From contig NZ_JAKKFH010000062.1 of NCBI RefSeq assembly GCF_022230925.1, positions 186,001 to 250,000 on the forward strand: DNA of 64,000 nt. The letters are read 5' to 3'. Position 1 is the first letter of the stretch, and each line of letters starts with the position of its first letter. Of the stretch, positions 1-7,239 are shown piece by piece. The stretch is from Micromonospora alfalfae. Its GTDB lineage: Bacteria; Actinomycetota; Actinomycetes; Mycobacteriales; Micromonosporaceae. Under the pieces are notes generated by a model. That model saw nothing but the letters and a program-made list of their open reading frames with translations, was not told the origin of the DNA and searched no databases. A program made the position numbers and the translations under genes.

Positions 1-355
1 CGGTTCAGGCCAAAAGTGGAAGACGCTCGCCGCAGAAAAGCACGAACCGCCTATCGCCTTCGAGTTCCCACCGGCTCAGGGGTTGGTACGGCCACAGCAC
101 CACCGCTAGTCCGGCAGCCGGACAGATCTAGTACGGCTGCCGGACTGGGTCCAAACAACAAACATCGTCCCACCGCGCGAAGCTCATCGAACACCCGCCC
201 AAGTCACTCCTACACCCCAGGAGCCAATGGCTACTGCTCTTATCCCGATTGCGGCAAGTCCGCACCGCTCCATTGAGCAGATGAAACGGTCGTTCGGAAC
301 ACCGCCAAGGCGGACGCTAATGACTTGCGGAGTCTTACCTTCTTCGAGATCATTG
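1..355. other. left edge, no confident gene
   Basis: I see no convincing gene here. Several short open frames exist on both strands, but they differ in composition, overlap each other and carry no recognisable motif. A 37-codon minus-strand frame beginning near 353 overlaps the stop of the small membrane-protein gene, but it is too short to trust. The stretch is less GC-rich than the rest of the window, consistent with the interior of a mobile element. It contains one strong inverted repeat (106-148). Confidence 0.5.
106..148. terminator. inverted repeat, possible terminator
   Basis: AGTCCGGCAGCCG (108-120) is the exact reverse complement of CGGCTGCCGGACT (134-146), giving a 13-bp stem and 13-nt loop, extendable by a G.U and a C-G pair. 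There is no T-tract on either side. It lies downstream of the minus-strand metallopeptidase/small-protein pair and could end that transcript. A protein-binding site is the alternative. Confidence 0.4.
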
Positions 356-589
356 TCAGCCGTCTCCGACGGCGTGCCAGAAGTCGTAGTCGAGCATCAC
401 TACGCAGACCGCCGTGGGAGTGACCGACACGGCGACCAATGGGACCCAGTCCGCAAGCCATCCAGCACCAGACAGAAGCGGGCATACCAGGTCGAATCCG
501 ACTACGGCCGCCAGTCCAAGAGCAGGGGGAACGCAGTGCTCAAGCTTCAATTTGCCGAGTCGATGCGCGAGCCTGCGGGATCCTGCCAT
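356..589 (-). CDS. putative small two-helix membrane protein
   Basis: Not recognised. The frame could encode up to 77 residues with two hydrophobic stretches, roughly residues 21-36 and 45-65, separated by a short polar loop and followed by an acidic/aromatic tail. Codon third positions are mostly G/C, more so than in competing frames here, which argues for coding. The ATG at 589 overlaps the end of the upstream metallopeptidase gene by 50 nt. A TTG at 550 would give an 11-nt overlap and is an equally plausible start by translational coupling. Its position directly after a HExxH peptidase in a mobile element suggests the two act together, but this is inference. Confidence 0.35.
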   Translation of the reverse strand: MAGSRRLAHRLGKLKLEHCVPPALGLAAVVGFDLVCPLLSGAGWLADWVPLVAVSVTPTAVCVVMLDYDFWHAVGDG

Positions 590-1730
590 AGACCTCGTTC
601 ATGAGGCGTAATAGGTGATCAGCAGCGTGTAGCACTCCCGCAGGCTTCTGACGCTCAGGGAAGTTCCGGCTTGCCCATGTATTAAGCGCGACTGCGGCGA
701 ACGTCGAGAGCTGAGCGAGAAAGGCCATAGGATGCTCGATCTGATTATCCGCTGACCGATGACTAGAAAGCATCTCCGTCAACCGGTAAATAAAATTGAA
801 CCGTTCAGTGAAGTCCGGATGCGTTGCGGCGCTATCAAGTTCCACCCAAGAGTCAGTGACATGCGCATGTGTAACTAGCGCAAGGGTCGCCCCCGCCACG
901 GCCCTGTAAATGTCGGGAAATTGAGGCGTGCCATCCAATGCCTGCGCAACAATCAGATAGGCCAGAATATCGGCTTGAAGTTCCTCGCGTTGCGACTGAT
1001 TGAACTGAGACATCATGTGAAAGGCACCCAGTTGTTCGATCGCTTCGTCAACCGCAACCTTGGCCTTTCGCTTGTCTCGTCGAGAGACGGTATGCCCCAG
1101 AAGGTGGTGAGCCAACTCGTGCGCGATTACGAAAGACTCGGCCGCGTCGACCATATCCTCCTGCAACATCTCCCGACCCTTGGCCCAGCGAGCGGCGACA
1201 GGGTTAGCAGCTACCAACAGTCGCCTGTCCGCCCAATCAGATCGCGCAGTATCGAGCTGCTCCCAAGGCTCGGCGAATCGCTTGTCGAGTTCATGCACCA
1301 TAGATTCGAGTCCAGGACGCTTCGCCGCAACATCCCCCACGAACGATTTGAGATTGTGAAAGAACTCATCGTAGGCGGCGGCATACGCGCTCAAGGTGAA
1401 GGAATACTGGACATTGATTTCTATCACCCCAGCCTTACGTTCAGTCCAAGCCATCGCGTTCAGGTCACCCTTAAGCACTCTACCCACGAAGAGGTTATTC
1501 GCCAGCGCTCGCCACTCACCGGGGACCGATTCGATCAATTGCTCGATGGTGATCGTCAACTGTGGGCAGTTCGACCGGTCCGGCCTCCACTCCAACGCCC
1601 GCTCTAGGACATTATCGTCGACCGGGAGAGGTCGATTCGCGTAACGGAAAAGATGAATCCAAAAGTTCAACTCCTGCGGCATTTTGTGTTCGTGAAAGAA
1701 CTTGCCCCGAGAGTTCTTCAGAGTAGCCAC
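540..1730 (-). CDS. putative HExxH zinc metallopeptidase
   Basis: A 396-residue soluble protein with a zincin motif HELAH at residues 204-208, in a helix (VIAHELAHHLLGH). About 45 residues later comes EELQAD (249-254), which can supply the third metal ligand in gluzincin style, as in M48 or ImmA/IrrE-type peptidases. I see no signal peptide or membrane segment, so it is probably cytoplasmic. The start is GTG at 1730 with an AAGG-type ribosome site about 9 nt upstream. Base composition is lower in GC than the chromosomal genes to the right. It is a cargo gene of the putative integrative element; ImmA/IrrE-like repressor cleavage is one possible role, but no adjacent XRE repressor is visible. 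Peptidase class is well supported, substrate unknown. Confidence 0.7.
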   Translation of the reverse strand: MATLKNSRGKFFHEHKMPQELNFWIHLFRYANRPLPVDDNVLERALEWRPDRSNCPQLTITIEQLIESVPGEWRALANNLFVGRVLKGDLNAMAWTERKAGVIEINVQYSFTLSAYAAAYDEFFHNLKSFVGDVAAKRPGLESMVHELDKRFAEPWEQLDTARSDWADRRLLVAANPVAARWAKGREMLQEDMVDAAESFVIAHELAHHLLGHTVSRRDKRKAKVAVDEAIEQLGAFHMMSQFNQSQREELQADILAYLIVAQALDGTPQFPDIYRAVAGATLALVTHAHVTDSWVELDSAATHPDFTERFNFIYRLTEMLSSHRSADNQIEHPMAFLAQLSTFAAVALNTWASRNFPERQKPAGVLHAADHLLRLMNEVYGRIPQARASTRQIEA

Positions 1731-2182
1731 AAGGCATCACCTTACCGACCATCCTTGATAGGACCTAGACAACGACACGCGTTCGAGTCTAGCTAATCCT
1801 CTTATGTCTGTTTACCCACTGGGTGCGCCTACCAGGCTGCGGCAAGCGCCCGTTTTACCTCTCAGCATGCCTCCCCGGACACCTCCACTAGTGAACGCCT
1901 GCAAGAATATGGCGTGGCCGGATTCGACTTTCAGTTCACGTACACCGAAGTCCAGGAGCCCATCGTTCGGGTATGCCAGGCTGCGGCCAGAGCACGCGCA
2001 CGAAGGCTTGGGATCTCATGTCGGTGGAGAACTCTCGATGACCGCCATATCCTCGCAACGGTTGACGGAAACTCTCGACGCACCGACCTACTCGGGTACC
2101 GTCTGGAGCGCGATCTTCCATTAGGACGCCCAACTAACGGTCGAGTCCCAACTTGTACCTCCATGCCGCCGACAGATCCCAC
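1731..2182. other. gap between integrase and peptidase; possible decayed gene
   Basis: About 450 bp without a confident gene, between the integrase terminator and the peptidase start. A plus-strand frame from a GTG at 1914 reads protein-like for about 60 residues (aromatic/acidic start, then an Ala/Arg-rich helix and the motif RLGISC), but it continues straight through the hairpin at 2183-2216 to 2222. The downstream part is therefore probably not real, and the frame may be a frameshifted remnant. This is where an excisionase gene or attP would often sit, but I cannot identify either. Confidence 0.3.
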
Positions 2183-2216
2183 GGTGGGGTCCGGCCCTGC
2201 AAGACCGGGCCCCACC
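2183..2216 (-). terminator. hairpin after integrase gene
   Basis: A 12-bp stem (2183-2194 with 2205-2216, one G.U pair when transcribed rightward) and a 10-nt loop, starting 7 nt beyond the integrase stop at 2223. There is no clear T-tract. It is most likely the integrase terminator. Confidence 0.55.
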
Positions 2217-2222
2217 AGATGA

Positions 2223-3242
2223 CTAGGCTAGAGGGTGCGGCTCATTGGTAAGCGCTGACACGGCAGCGGCGATTTCCTGCGGTGTTGCTTTCACGTAGGT
2301 GGCTGTAGTGCCAGCGTCGCCGCCGCTCTCCGAATGGCCAGCATAGGCTCGCGCGATAGCGTAGCCAAAGTTCCTTTCCACCCATGTCAAAGTAGTGTGA
2401 CGTAACCAGTGGGTGCTGATCTGTTGCACGTAGACCCACGGCAGGTGCTCGCCGATGCGCACCCACAGATGGTCGTAACGCCGGCGCGTGATGGGCGCAC
2501 CGTCCCGATAGCGCAGCAGCTGCCCCGCCGCCGTCGCGCCCCGCTCCTCAGCATGGCGCTGCAGGTATCTCATCAGCGTGGGGGAAACTGGTTGCCAACG
2601 CACCGAGTCCCCCTTCTCTCGCAGCAGAATCAAACATTGGTCCGGGTCAAGGTCAACCGGACGGAGCGCCAGAGCTCCACCGCGCCGACACGCCGTTTCG
2701 GTGTGCAGCCGCAAGAGCAAGGTGTCGAGGGCCGGATCGTTGCCTGTGCTGGCCGCAACCTCGTTTATCTCGGCCAGCCGCGTGTCCGCCACCGCCCGAC
2801 GCGTGCTTGGTAGACGCCGCGGCTTCGCCACCTTCAAAGCAGGGTTGTCAGCCTCTGCGATGAAACCATCGGCTACTGCCCTTTTGTAGAGACACCGCAA
2901 GGCGGCAATCAGATGCTCCGCCGCGCTTCGGCCTCCGCGGGCATTCCGCCGAGCCACAACGTGCGCCTTGACGTACTCCGCCAACTTCTCAATTTCCGAC
3001 GGCGTGGGCTCGTCGAGCCTGCGTTGCCCCCAGTGTTCCACCACACGGTTCCAGTAGGAGCCATAGGCACGTTTCGTACCTTCCGAGACCGCAGCCGCCA
3101 CCACGGGAACGTATTCGGCGAAGGTCGGCGACGGAGGCCGAGCCACGGCGGCCTCCAGAAGGTCGGCAGGCGAGATGCCCATCCGAGCAAGAAGGAGCCG
3201 AGCCGCTGCCACCTCAGCTTGACTCGCCGATGCGTCACTCAT
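2223..3242 (-). CDS. site-specific tyrosine recombinase (integrase)
   Basis: A 339-residue phage-type integrase that cuts and joins DNA at attachment sites. The full catalytic set is visible: Arg186 (TACRRGG), Lys210 (REKGD), His278 and Arg281 (HWLRHT), His303 (AGHSES) and the nucleophile Tyr316 (TATYVK). Residues 40-140 form the SAM-like core-binding domain (TKRAYGSYWNR). I chose ATG 3242 because it overlaps the stop of the upstream AbrB-like gene by 8 nt; an in-frame ATG at 3263 is the alternative. The gene lies about 600 bp from the 3' end of tRNA-Leu(GAG), the usual place for an integrase of a tRNA-inserted element. A hairpin follows its stop. Confidence 0.9.
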   Translation of the reverse strand: MSDASASQAEVAAARLLLARMGISPADLLEAAVARPPSPTFAEYVPVVAAAVSEGTKRAYGSYWNRVVEHWGQRRLDEPTPSEIEKLAEYVKAHVVARRNARGGRSAAEHLIAALRCLYKRAVADGFIAEADNPALKVAKPRRLPSTRRAVADTRLAEINEVAASTGNDPALDTLLLRLHTETACRRGGALALRPVDLDPDQCLILLREKGDSVRWQPVSPTLMRYLQRHAEERGATAAGQLLRYRDGAPITRRRYDHLWVRIGEHLPWVYVQQISTHWLRHTTLTWVERNFGYAIARAYAGHSESGGDAGTTATYVKATPQEIAAAVSALTNEPHPLA

Positions 3243-3627
3243 GCTCGCCCCCGAAGACCGCATCGTGAGCCTGCCCGATCATCTCGTCGAGCTTTGCAGG
3301 CGGATGAACCACCAGGCGGTTGCTGGCTGGTTCAGCCACGATGAGTACGCGGTCGCCGGCGGCGAGGCCGCACCATTGACGGACCACTGCCGGCAGTCGG
3401 ATGTGGCCTTCCTTCGTTACCTTGAAGACGCCTTGCTTGTCAGCTGATACGACGATCAGCCCTCGACGCTCCCGAATGCTCAGTCGCAATCCGGGGGTCC
3501 ACTGGAGTTCCTTCATCGCGCACCGGTCGGCGATCCGACCACGCGAGTCGAGCGTCGCCACACCATAGACAGCTGCGCTGCTTCGCGTGGCGGCAAGACT
3601 CGGAAGTGGTAGCGGAGGACGCCTCAT
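3235..3627 (-). CDS. AbrB/MazE/SpoVT-like protein coupled to integrase
   Basis: A 130-residue protein from ATG 3627; the open frame extends upstream to 3798 but the extension reads like non-coding sequence. Residues about 18-60 and 66-105 look like two swapped-hairpin units: YGVATLDSRGRIAD and then FKVTKEGHIRLPAVVRQWCGL followed by GDRVLIV and RLVVHP. Such domains bind DNA as transition-state regulators or antitoxins. The end overlaps the integrase start by 8 nt, so both are translated together and it may control integration or excision. I see no strong ribosome site before 3627, so the start is uncertain. No toxin partner is adjacent. Confidence 0.65.
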   Translation of the reverse strand: MRRPPLPLPSLAATRSSAAVYGVATLDSRGRIADRCAMKELQWTPGLRLSIRERRGLIVVSADKQGVFKVTKEGHIRLPAVVRQWCGLAAGDRVLIVAEPASNRLVVHPPAKLDEMIGQAHDAVFGGEHE

Positions 3628-3840
3628 GGACGCCGAGGGGGAGCCAGAAGCAACGCGCACGCCAGGTGCCAGACCGGGCAGAGCAACGGCGGGAATCACT
3701 GACGAGCCGCCGCGCGTCATCGCGGAGTTCGTCCGGCGCTGGTCACTGAGAGTAGTGCCAGACGGAGTGTCTGATGGGTTTCGGCGGTGGTCAAGCATCC
3801 TTGACCACCGCTACGTCTACGTCGCACATATGAGACGTAC

Positions 3841-3927
3841 TGGTGTCCGAGGGGGGACTTGAACCCCCACACCCTATACGGGTACTAGCACCTCAAGCTA
3901 GCGCGTCTGCCATTCCGCCACCCGGAC
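3841..3927 (-). tRNA. tRNA-Leu (anticodon GAG)
   Basis: The minus strand gives an 87-nt class II tRNA with encoded CCA. Acceptor strands GTCCGGG and CTCGGAC pair; the anticodon stem CTAGC/GCTAG closes a loop TTGAGGT with anticodon GAG; a long variable arm and a TTCAAGT T-loop follow, as in leucine tRNAs. The 3' end points left, directly at the AbrB/integrase pair, so this gene is the likely attachment site of the element on its left. Confidence 0.95.
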
Positions 3928-4160
3928 CTGCACGTTCAGCCTACCTTGCCGACCAGATGATCTTTCCATCCGGTGGTTGGCACTGTGGGCCGCACGGGGA
4001 GTTACTGTACACGCCGCTCGTGGATCATGCACATTGCCTTCCGGCGCCTCCCCCGGGCCGCTTCCGCCGCTGCGCAAGCCGCCTCAAAACGGCCACTCCG
4101 GCACACCGTCGGAGCGTGTCCGGGTAGCGTCCGGCGGCCCTGTGACGGCAGCATTGCCAC

Positions 4161-7121
4161 GTGTCCCATCCCTCCCCCCTGGCAGCCGCCCAGCACCGAG
4201 CCCTCGCCCTGCGCGCCGCGGGCGATCTCAGCGCCGCCCGGCAACTGCTCGCGGAGGCCGTCGAATCCGCTCCCCCGCCGTACGGTGCCGACCATCCCGA
4301 GGTGCTGCACACCGCGCATCTGCTGGCGCGGCTGCACCGGGAGGGGGACGATCCGCTCGCCGCCCGCCGGGTGTTGGAGGAGGCGTTCGCGGCGGGCGAG
4401 CGGCGCTGGGAGCACTCTGACCCGCTGATGCTCGCGCTCGCCTTCGAGCTCGCGGAGGTGGCGGAGGAACTCGGCAACCGGCACGAGGCCCGCCGCAACT
4501 ACACCCGCGTCGCCACCGCCGGTCCCGCCGCGCTGGGGGAGAACCACCCGGCGGTACGCGCAGCCCGCGACTACCTCGGCCCACTCCCGTCGACGTCGGG
4601 CGAGCAGCACCCCACGCCGACACCCGGTCCGGTCCCGGTGACCGAGCCCGGTGCCCGGTCGGCGCTCTCCGGCCCCACCCTGTCGCTGGCGACCCTCGCC
4701 GCGATGCGGCCCTCCGCCGGTGGCCCGCCGCCCGCCGTCTCACCCTGGGCGCCGCAACCGCCGGCCGCACCCCGACAAACCCCTCCAGCGGTACGCGCAC
4801 CAGCCACACCCACGTCGCCCGGCCACGCCACCCCGGCACCGGTCCCAGCCCCTCGGGCGACGCCCGTTCAGCCGGCAGCTTCCTCGATCGCGCCAGTCTC
4901 GATCGCGCCAGTGCAGCCCGGCCCGCCGACAGCCCCACCCAGACCCGCGACTCCGCCCCGCCCGCTCGCCGACGCGCCACGGCCGGCGAATGCGATGCCA
5001 CCCCGTCAACGTCCCGACGAGCAACCGTCCGGACCGGCCCGGCCAGCGGTGGGTCCGGTGCCCCGGCCGAGGGCTGAAGGCCCGCCGACGACGCCGGCCG
5101 CGCAGGGGTCACCAGACCGACCGCCGTCCGGGCCGGCCGTGGCACCACGTCAACGGGTGGGTGACCACGCGACCCCGCCGGTGGCCGACGTGCCGCCCCC
5201 GCCGTCGACCCCGACTGCCCCGGCGTCGACCGCCCCGCCGACGACACCGGCGGTGCCGGCACCTCGCTGGGACAACCCCACGATCCAGGTACGGCAGATC
5301 GAGCCACTGCTCGCCGAGGAAGCCGCCCGAGCCGTCGACCGGCCAACCGCTCCGAGCGAATCGCACAATGTGTCCGGCGCCGAGGCGTCATCATCGGGCA
5401 GGCCCTCTCATACCCTTGGCCAGCCGGGGCCGGCGTACCCGGTGAGCGGACCACCGACCCAGCCCATCGGCGCCCCGCCGGTGACCCCGCCTCCGATCTC
5501 CGCGCCCCCCAGCCAGCCGTATCCGGTCTCGGGACCACCGGCCCAGCCATACCCGGTCTCGGGACCACCGGCCCAGCCGTACCCGGTCTCCGCACCACCC
5601 GGCCCCGCATCGCCCGGCCATGCTCAACCCGTGTCCGGACCACCCGGGCACACCTACCCCGTGTCCGCGCCACCCGGCTACGCCCAGCCCGTGTCCGGAC
5701 CACCCGGGCACACCTACCCCGTGTCCGCGCCACCCGGCTACGCCCAACCCGTGTCCGGACCACCCGGGCACACCTACCCGGTGTCCGCGCCGCCGGGTTT
5801 CGGGCCGCCCGCCTCAGGGCCGCCGTACGGACCACCAGTCTCCGCGCCTCCGGTGAGCGCGCCACCAGTGCCGCCCTGGGGGTTGACCGCGCCACCCTGG
5901 AGCAGCAGCGCCCCATCACAGCCCCTGCCCACTCCAGGCACCGACTCCCCCGCACAGACCACGACGCCTACGCCGACCACGGCGGCTGCGGAGGCCGGCA
6001 CCGCTGGGCAGCACACGCCCGCTGGGCAGCACACGCCCCCTGGGCAGAGCAAGCCCGTCGGGCAGCACACGCCCGGCGGGCAGACCATGATGGACGCGGG
6101 CGGCACCGGTGCGGACGGTGATTCCGGGCTGGGCATCCTCGACGCCCCGGTGGTGCCGCCCCAGCGGGCCCCGAGCACGATGTCCGACCAGACCGTGGTG
6201 CTGCCGTCAGTTCCGGCGGATGGCAGCCCGGCTGCGGGCGAGGCCAGTCTGGGCTGGCGAGCCGCGGCCCAGCCCGCTCCAACGGTCACCCCGGCAGGCA
6301 CCGTCGTCGCGCAAACGCACTTCACGGCCGCCCAGGCACACCCGAGCATCGCTCAGGCGAGCCCGATGGCCGGGCAGTCGAGCCCCGTCGCGCAGCCGGT
6401 CTGGTCACCGGGCGTCGGCGCGGACCCGACGCTGGTGCCGCCGGCCGCACCGCCGCCGGCCCAGCAGTACCACCACCAGCCACCCCCGGCGCCGTACCCG
6501 ACCCAGGACCAACACCAGGCGCCGTACCCGGCCCACGACCAATACCAGGCCCCGTACCCGGCCCACGACCAGCACCAGGCGCCGTACCCGGGTCAGCAGT
6601 ACCACCCGGTCCCGGACGCGTACCGGGCGGCGTACACCGATGATGGTGGGTCGACGGGCCGCAACCGGGCGGCGGTGATCGGCGCGGTCGTGGCCGCCGG
6701 GGTGGCCGTCGTGGCGGTGGCGGGCCTGGGCGCGGTGATGCTGACCCGCGACGATCCGCCGCCGGCCGGGACCGCGCCGACGGCGGCGGCGCCGACGGCT
6801 GCCGGGCTTCCGCCGGGCGACCTGAAGTTGCGCGACGATTCGGCCACGATCACGTTGACCTGGACGGACCCGACCGGTGGCGCGGTGCCGTTCATGGTCG
6901 CCGCCGGGCGGACCGGGCAGGCCCTGGGCGTGATCGCCACGGTGGACCCGGGCCGGACCAGCTACACGGTCAACGGATTGAACTCCCGAGTGGATCACTG
7001 TTTCACCGTGTTGGCGGTCTACTCCACTGACAGCTTTGCGACTTCCGCGCAGGTCTGCACCGCGCGGGAGCGCCAAGCCACACCAAGTGGGGAGCCCTCC
7101 GGCCGACCGTCGCCGCGCTGA
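4161..7121 (+). CDS. TPR / proline-rich / FN3 membrane protein
   Basis: 986 residues from GTG 4161. The N-terminal 135 residues form TPR-like helical repeats (GDLSAARQLLAEA, LHREGDDPLAARRVLEEA, LGNRHEARRNYTRV). A very long Pro/Ala/Gln-rich region (about 150-830) contains short tandem repeats (PVSGPPGHTYP, QAPYPAHDQ). One membrane helix lies near 836-860 (AAVIGAVVAAGVAVVAV), followed by a C-terminal fibronectin type III domain (about 877-975, TITLTWTDP). Topology is predicted as cytoplasmic TPR and linker with an outside FN3. First gene of a co-directional five-gene set with the next FN3 protein, MoxR, DUF58 and a transglutaminase-fold protein; probably an assembly scaffold. Function unknown. 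Confidence 0.75.
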   Translation: MSHPSPLAAAQHRALALRAAGDLSAARQLLAEAVESAPPPYGADHPEVLHTAHLLARLHREGDDPLAARRVLEEAFAAGERRWEHSDPLMLALAFELAEVAEELGNRHEARRNYTRVATAGPAALGENHPAVRAARDYLGPLPSTSGEQHPTPTPGPVPVTEPGARSALSGPTLSLATLAAMRPSAGGPPPAVSPWAPQPPAAPRQTPPAVRAPATPTSPGHATPAPVPAPRATPVQPAASSIAPVSIAPVQPGPPTAPPRPATPPRPLADAPRPANAMPPRQRPDEQPSGPARPAVGPVPRPRAEGPPTTPAAQGSPDRPPSGPAVAPRQRVGDHATPPVADVPPPPSTPTAPASTAPPTTPAVPAPRWDNPTIQVRQIEPLLAEEAARAVDRPTAPSESHNVSGAEASSSGRPSHTLGQPGPAYPVSGPPTQPIGAPPVTPPPISAPPSQPYPVSGPPAQPYPVSGPPAQPYPVSAPPGPASPGHAQPVSGPPGHTYPVSAPPGYAQPVSGPPGHTYPVSAPPGYAQPVSGPPGHTYPVSAPPGFGPPASGPPYGPPVSAPPVSAPPVPPWGLTAPPWSSSAPSQPLPTPGTDSPAQTTTPTPTTAAAEAGTAGQHTPAGQHTPPGQSKPVGQHTPGGQTMMDAGGTGADGDSGLGILDAPVVPPQRAPSTMSDQTVVLPSVPADGSPAAGEASLGWRAAAQPAPTVTPAGTVVAQTHFTAAQAHPSIAQASPMAGQSSPVAQPVWSPGVGADPTLVPPAAPPPAQQYHHQPPPAPYPTQDQHQAPYPAHDQYQAPYPAHDQHQAPYPGQQYHPVPDAYRAAYTDDGGSTGRNRAAVIGAVVAAGVAVVAVAGLGAVMLTRDDPPPAGTAPTAAAPTAAGLPPGDLKLRDDSATITLTWTDPTGGAVPFMVAAGRTGQALGVIATVDPGRTSYTVNGLNSRVDHCFTVLAVYSTDSFATSAQVCTARERQATPSGEPSGRPSPR
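5631..5790 (+). repeat. 60-bp tandem repeat inside TPR/FN3 gene
   Basis: About 2.7 copies of a 60-bp unit starting GTGTCCGGACCACCCGGGCA, at 5631-5690, 5691-5750 and 5751 to about 5790. The first two copies differ at one base. Each unit encodes a 20-residue block built on PVSGPPGHTYP and PVSAPPGYAQ. The repeat is in frame and so can change length without breaking the protein. Confidence 0.9.
6489..6590 (+). repeat. 30-bp tandem repeat inside TPR/FN3 gene
   Basis: Three 30-bp units (6489-6518, 6519-6548, 6549-6578) plus a partial fourth, each beginning GCGCCGTACCCG or a close variant and encoding APYP(A/T)(H/Q)DQ(H/Y)Q. In frame, just before the membrane helix. Confidence 0.85.
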
Positions 7122-7239
7122 GCCGAGCCGGAACCGCGCCGAGGCGAGCGGAAACCGGGCTGAGCTGGAGGTCCACAACGCACACTCTCGGTATCCACAG
7201 GGGTGACGGTGCGGGTTCCCCCGCCACCACCAGCGCCAT

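Noticed and set aside
5631..5790. Regular DNA repeats considered as a CRISPR array
   Set aside because: Units are directly abutting without spacers, in frame within a gene, and no cas gene is present.
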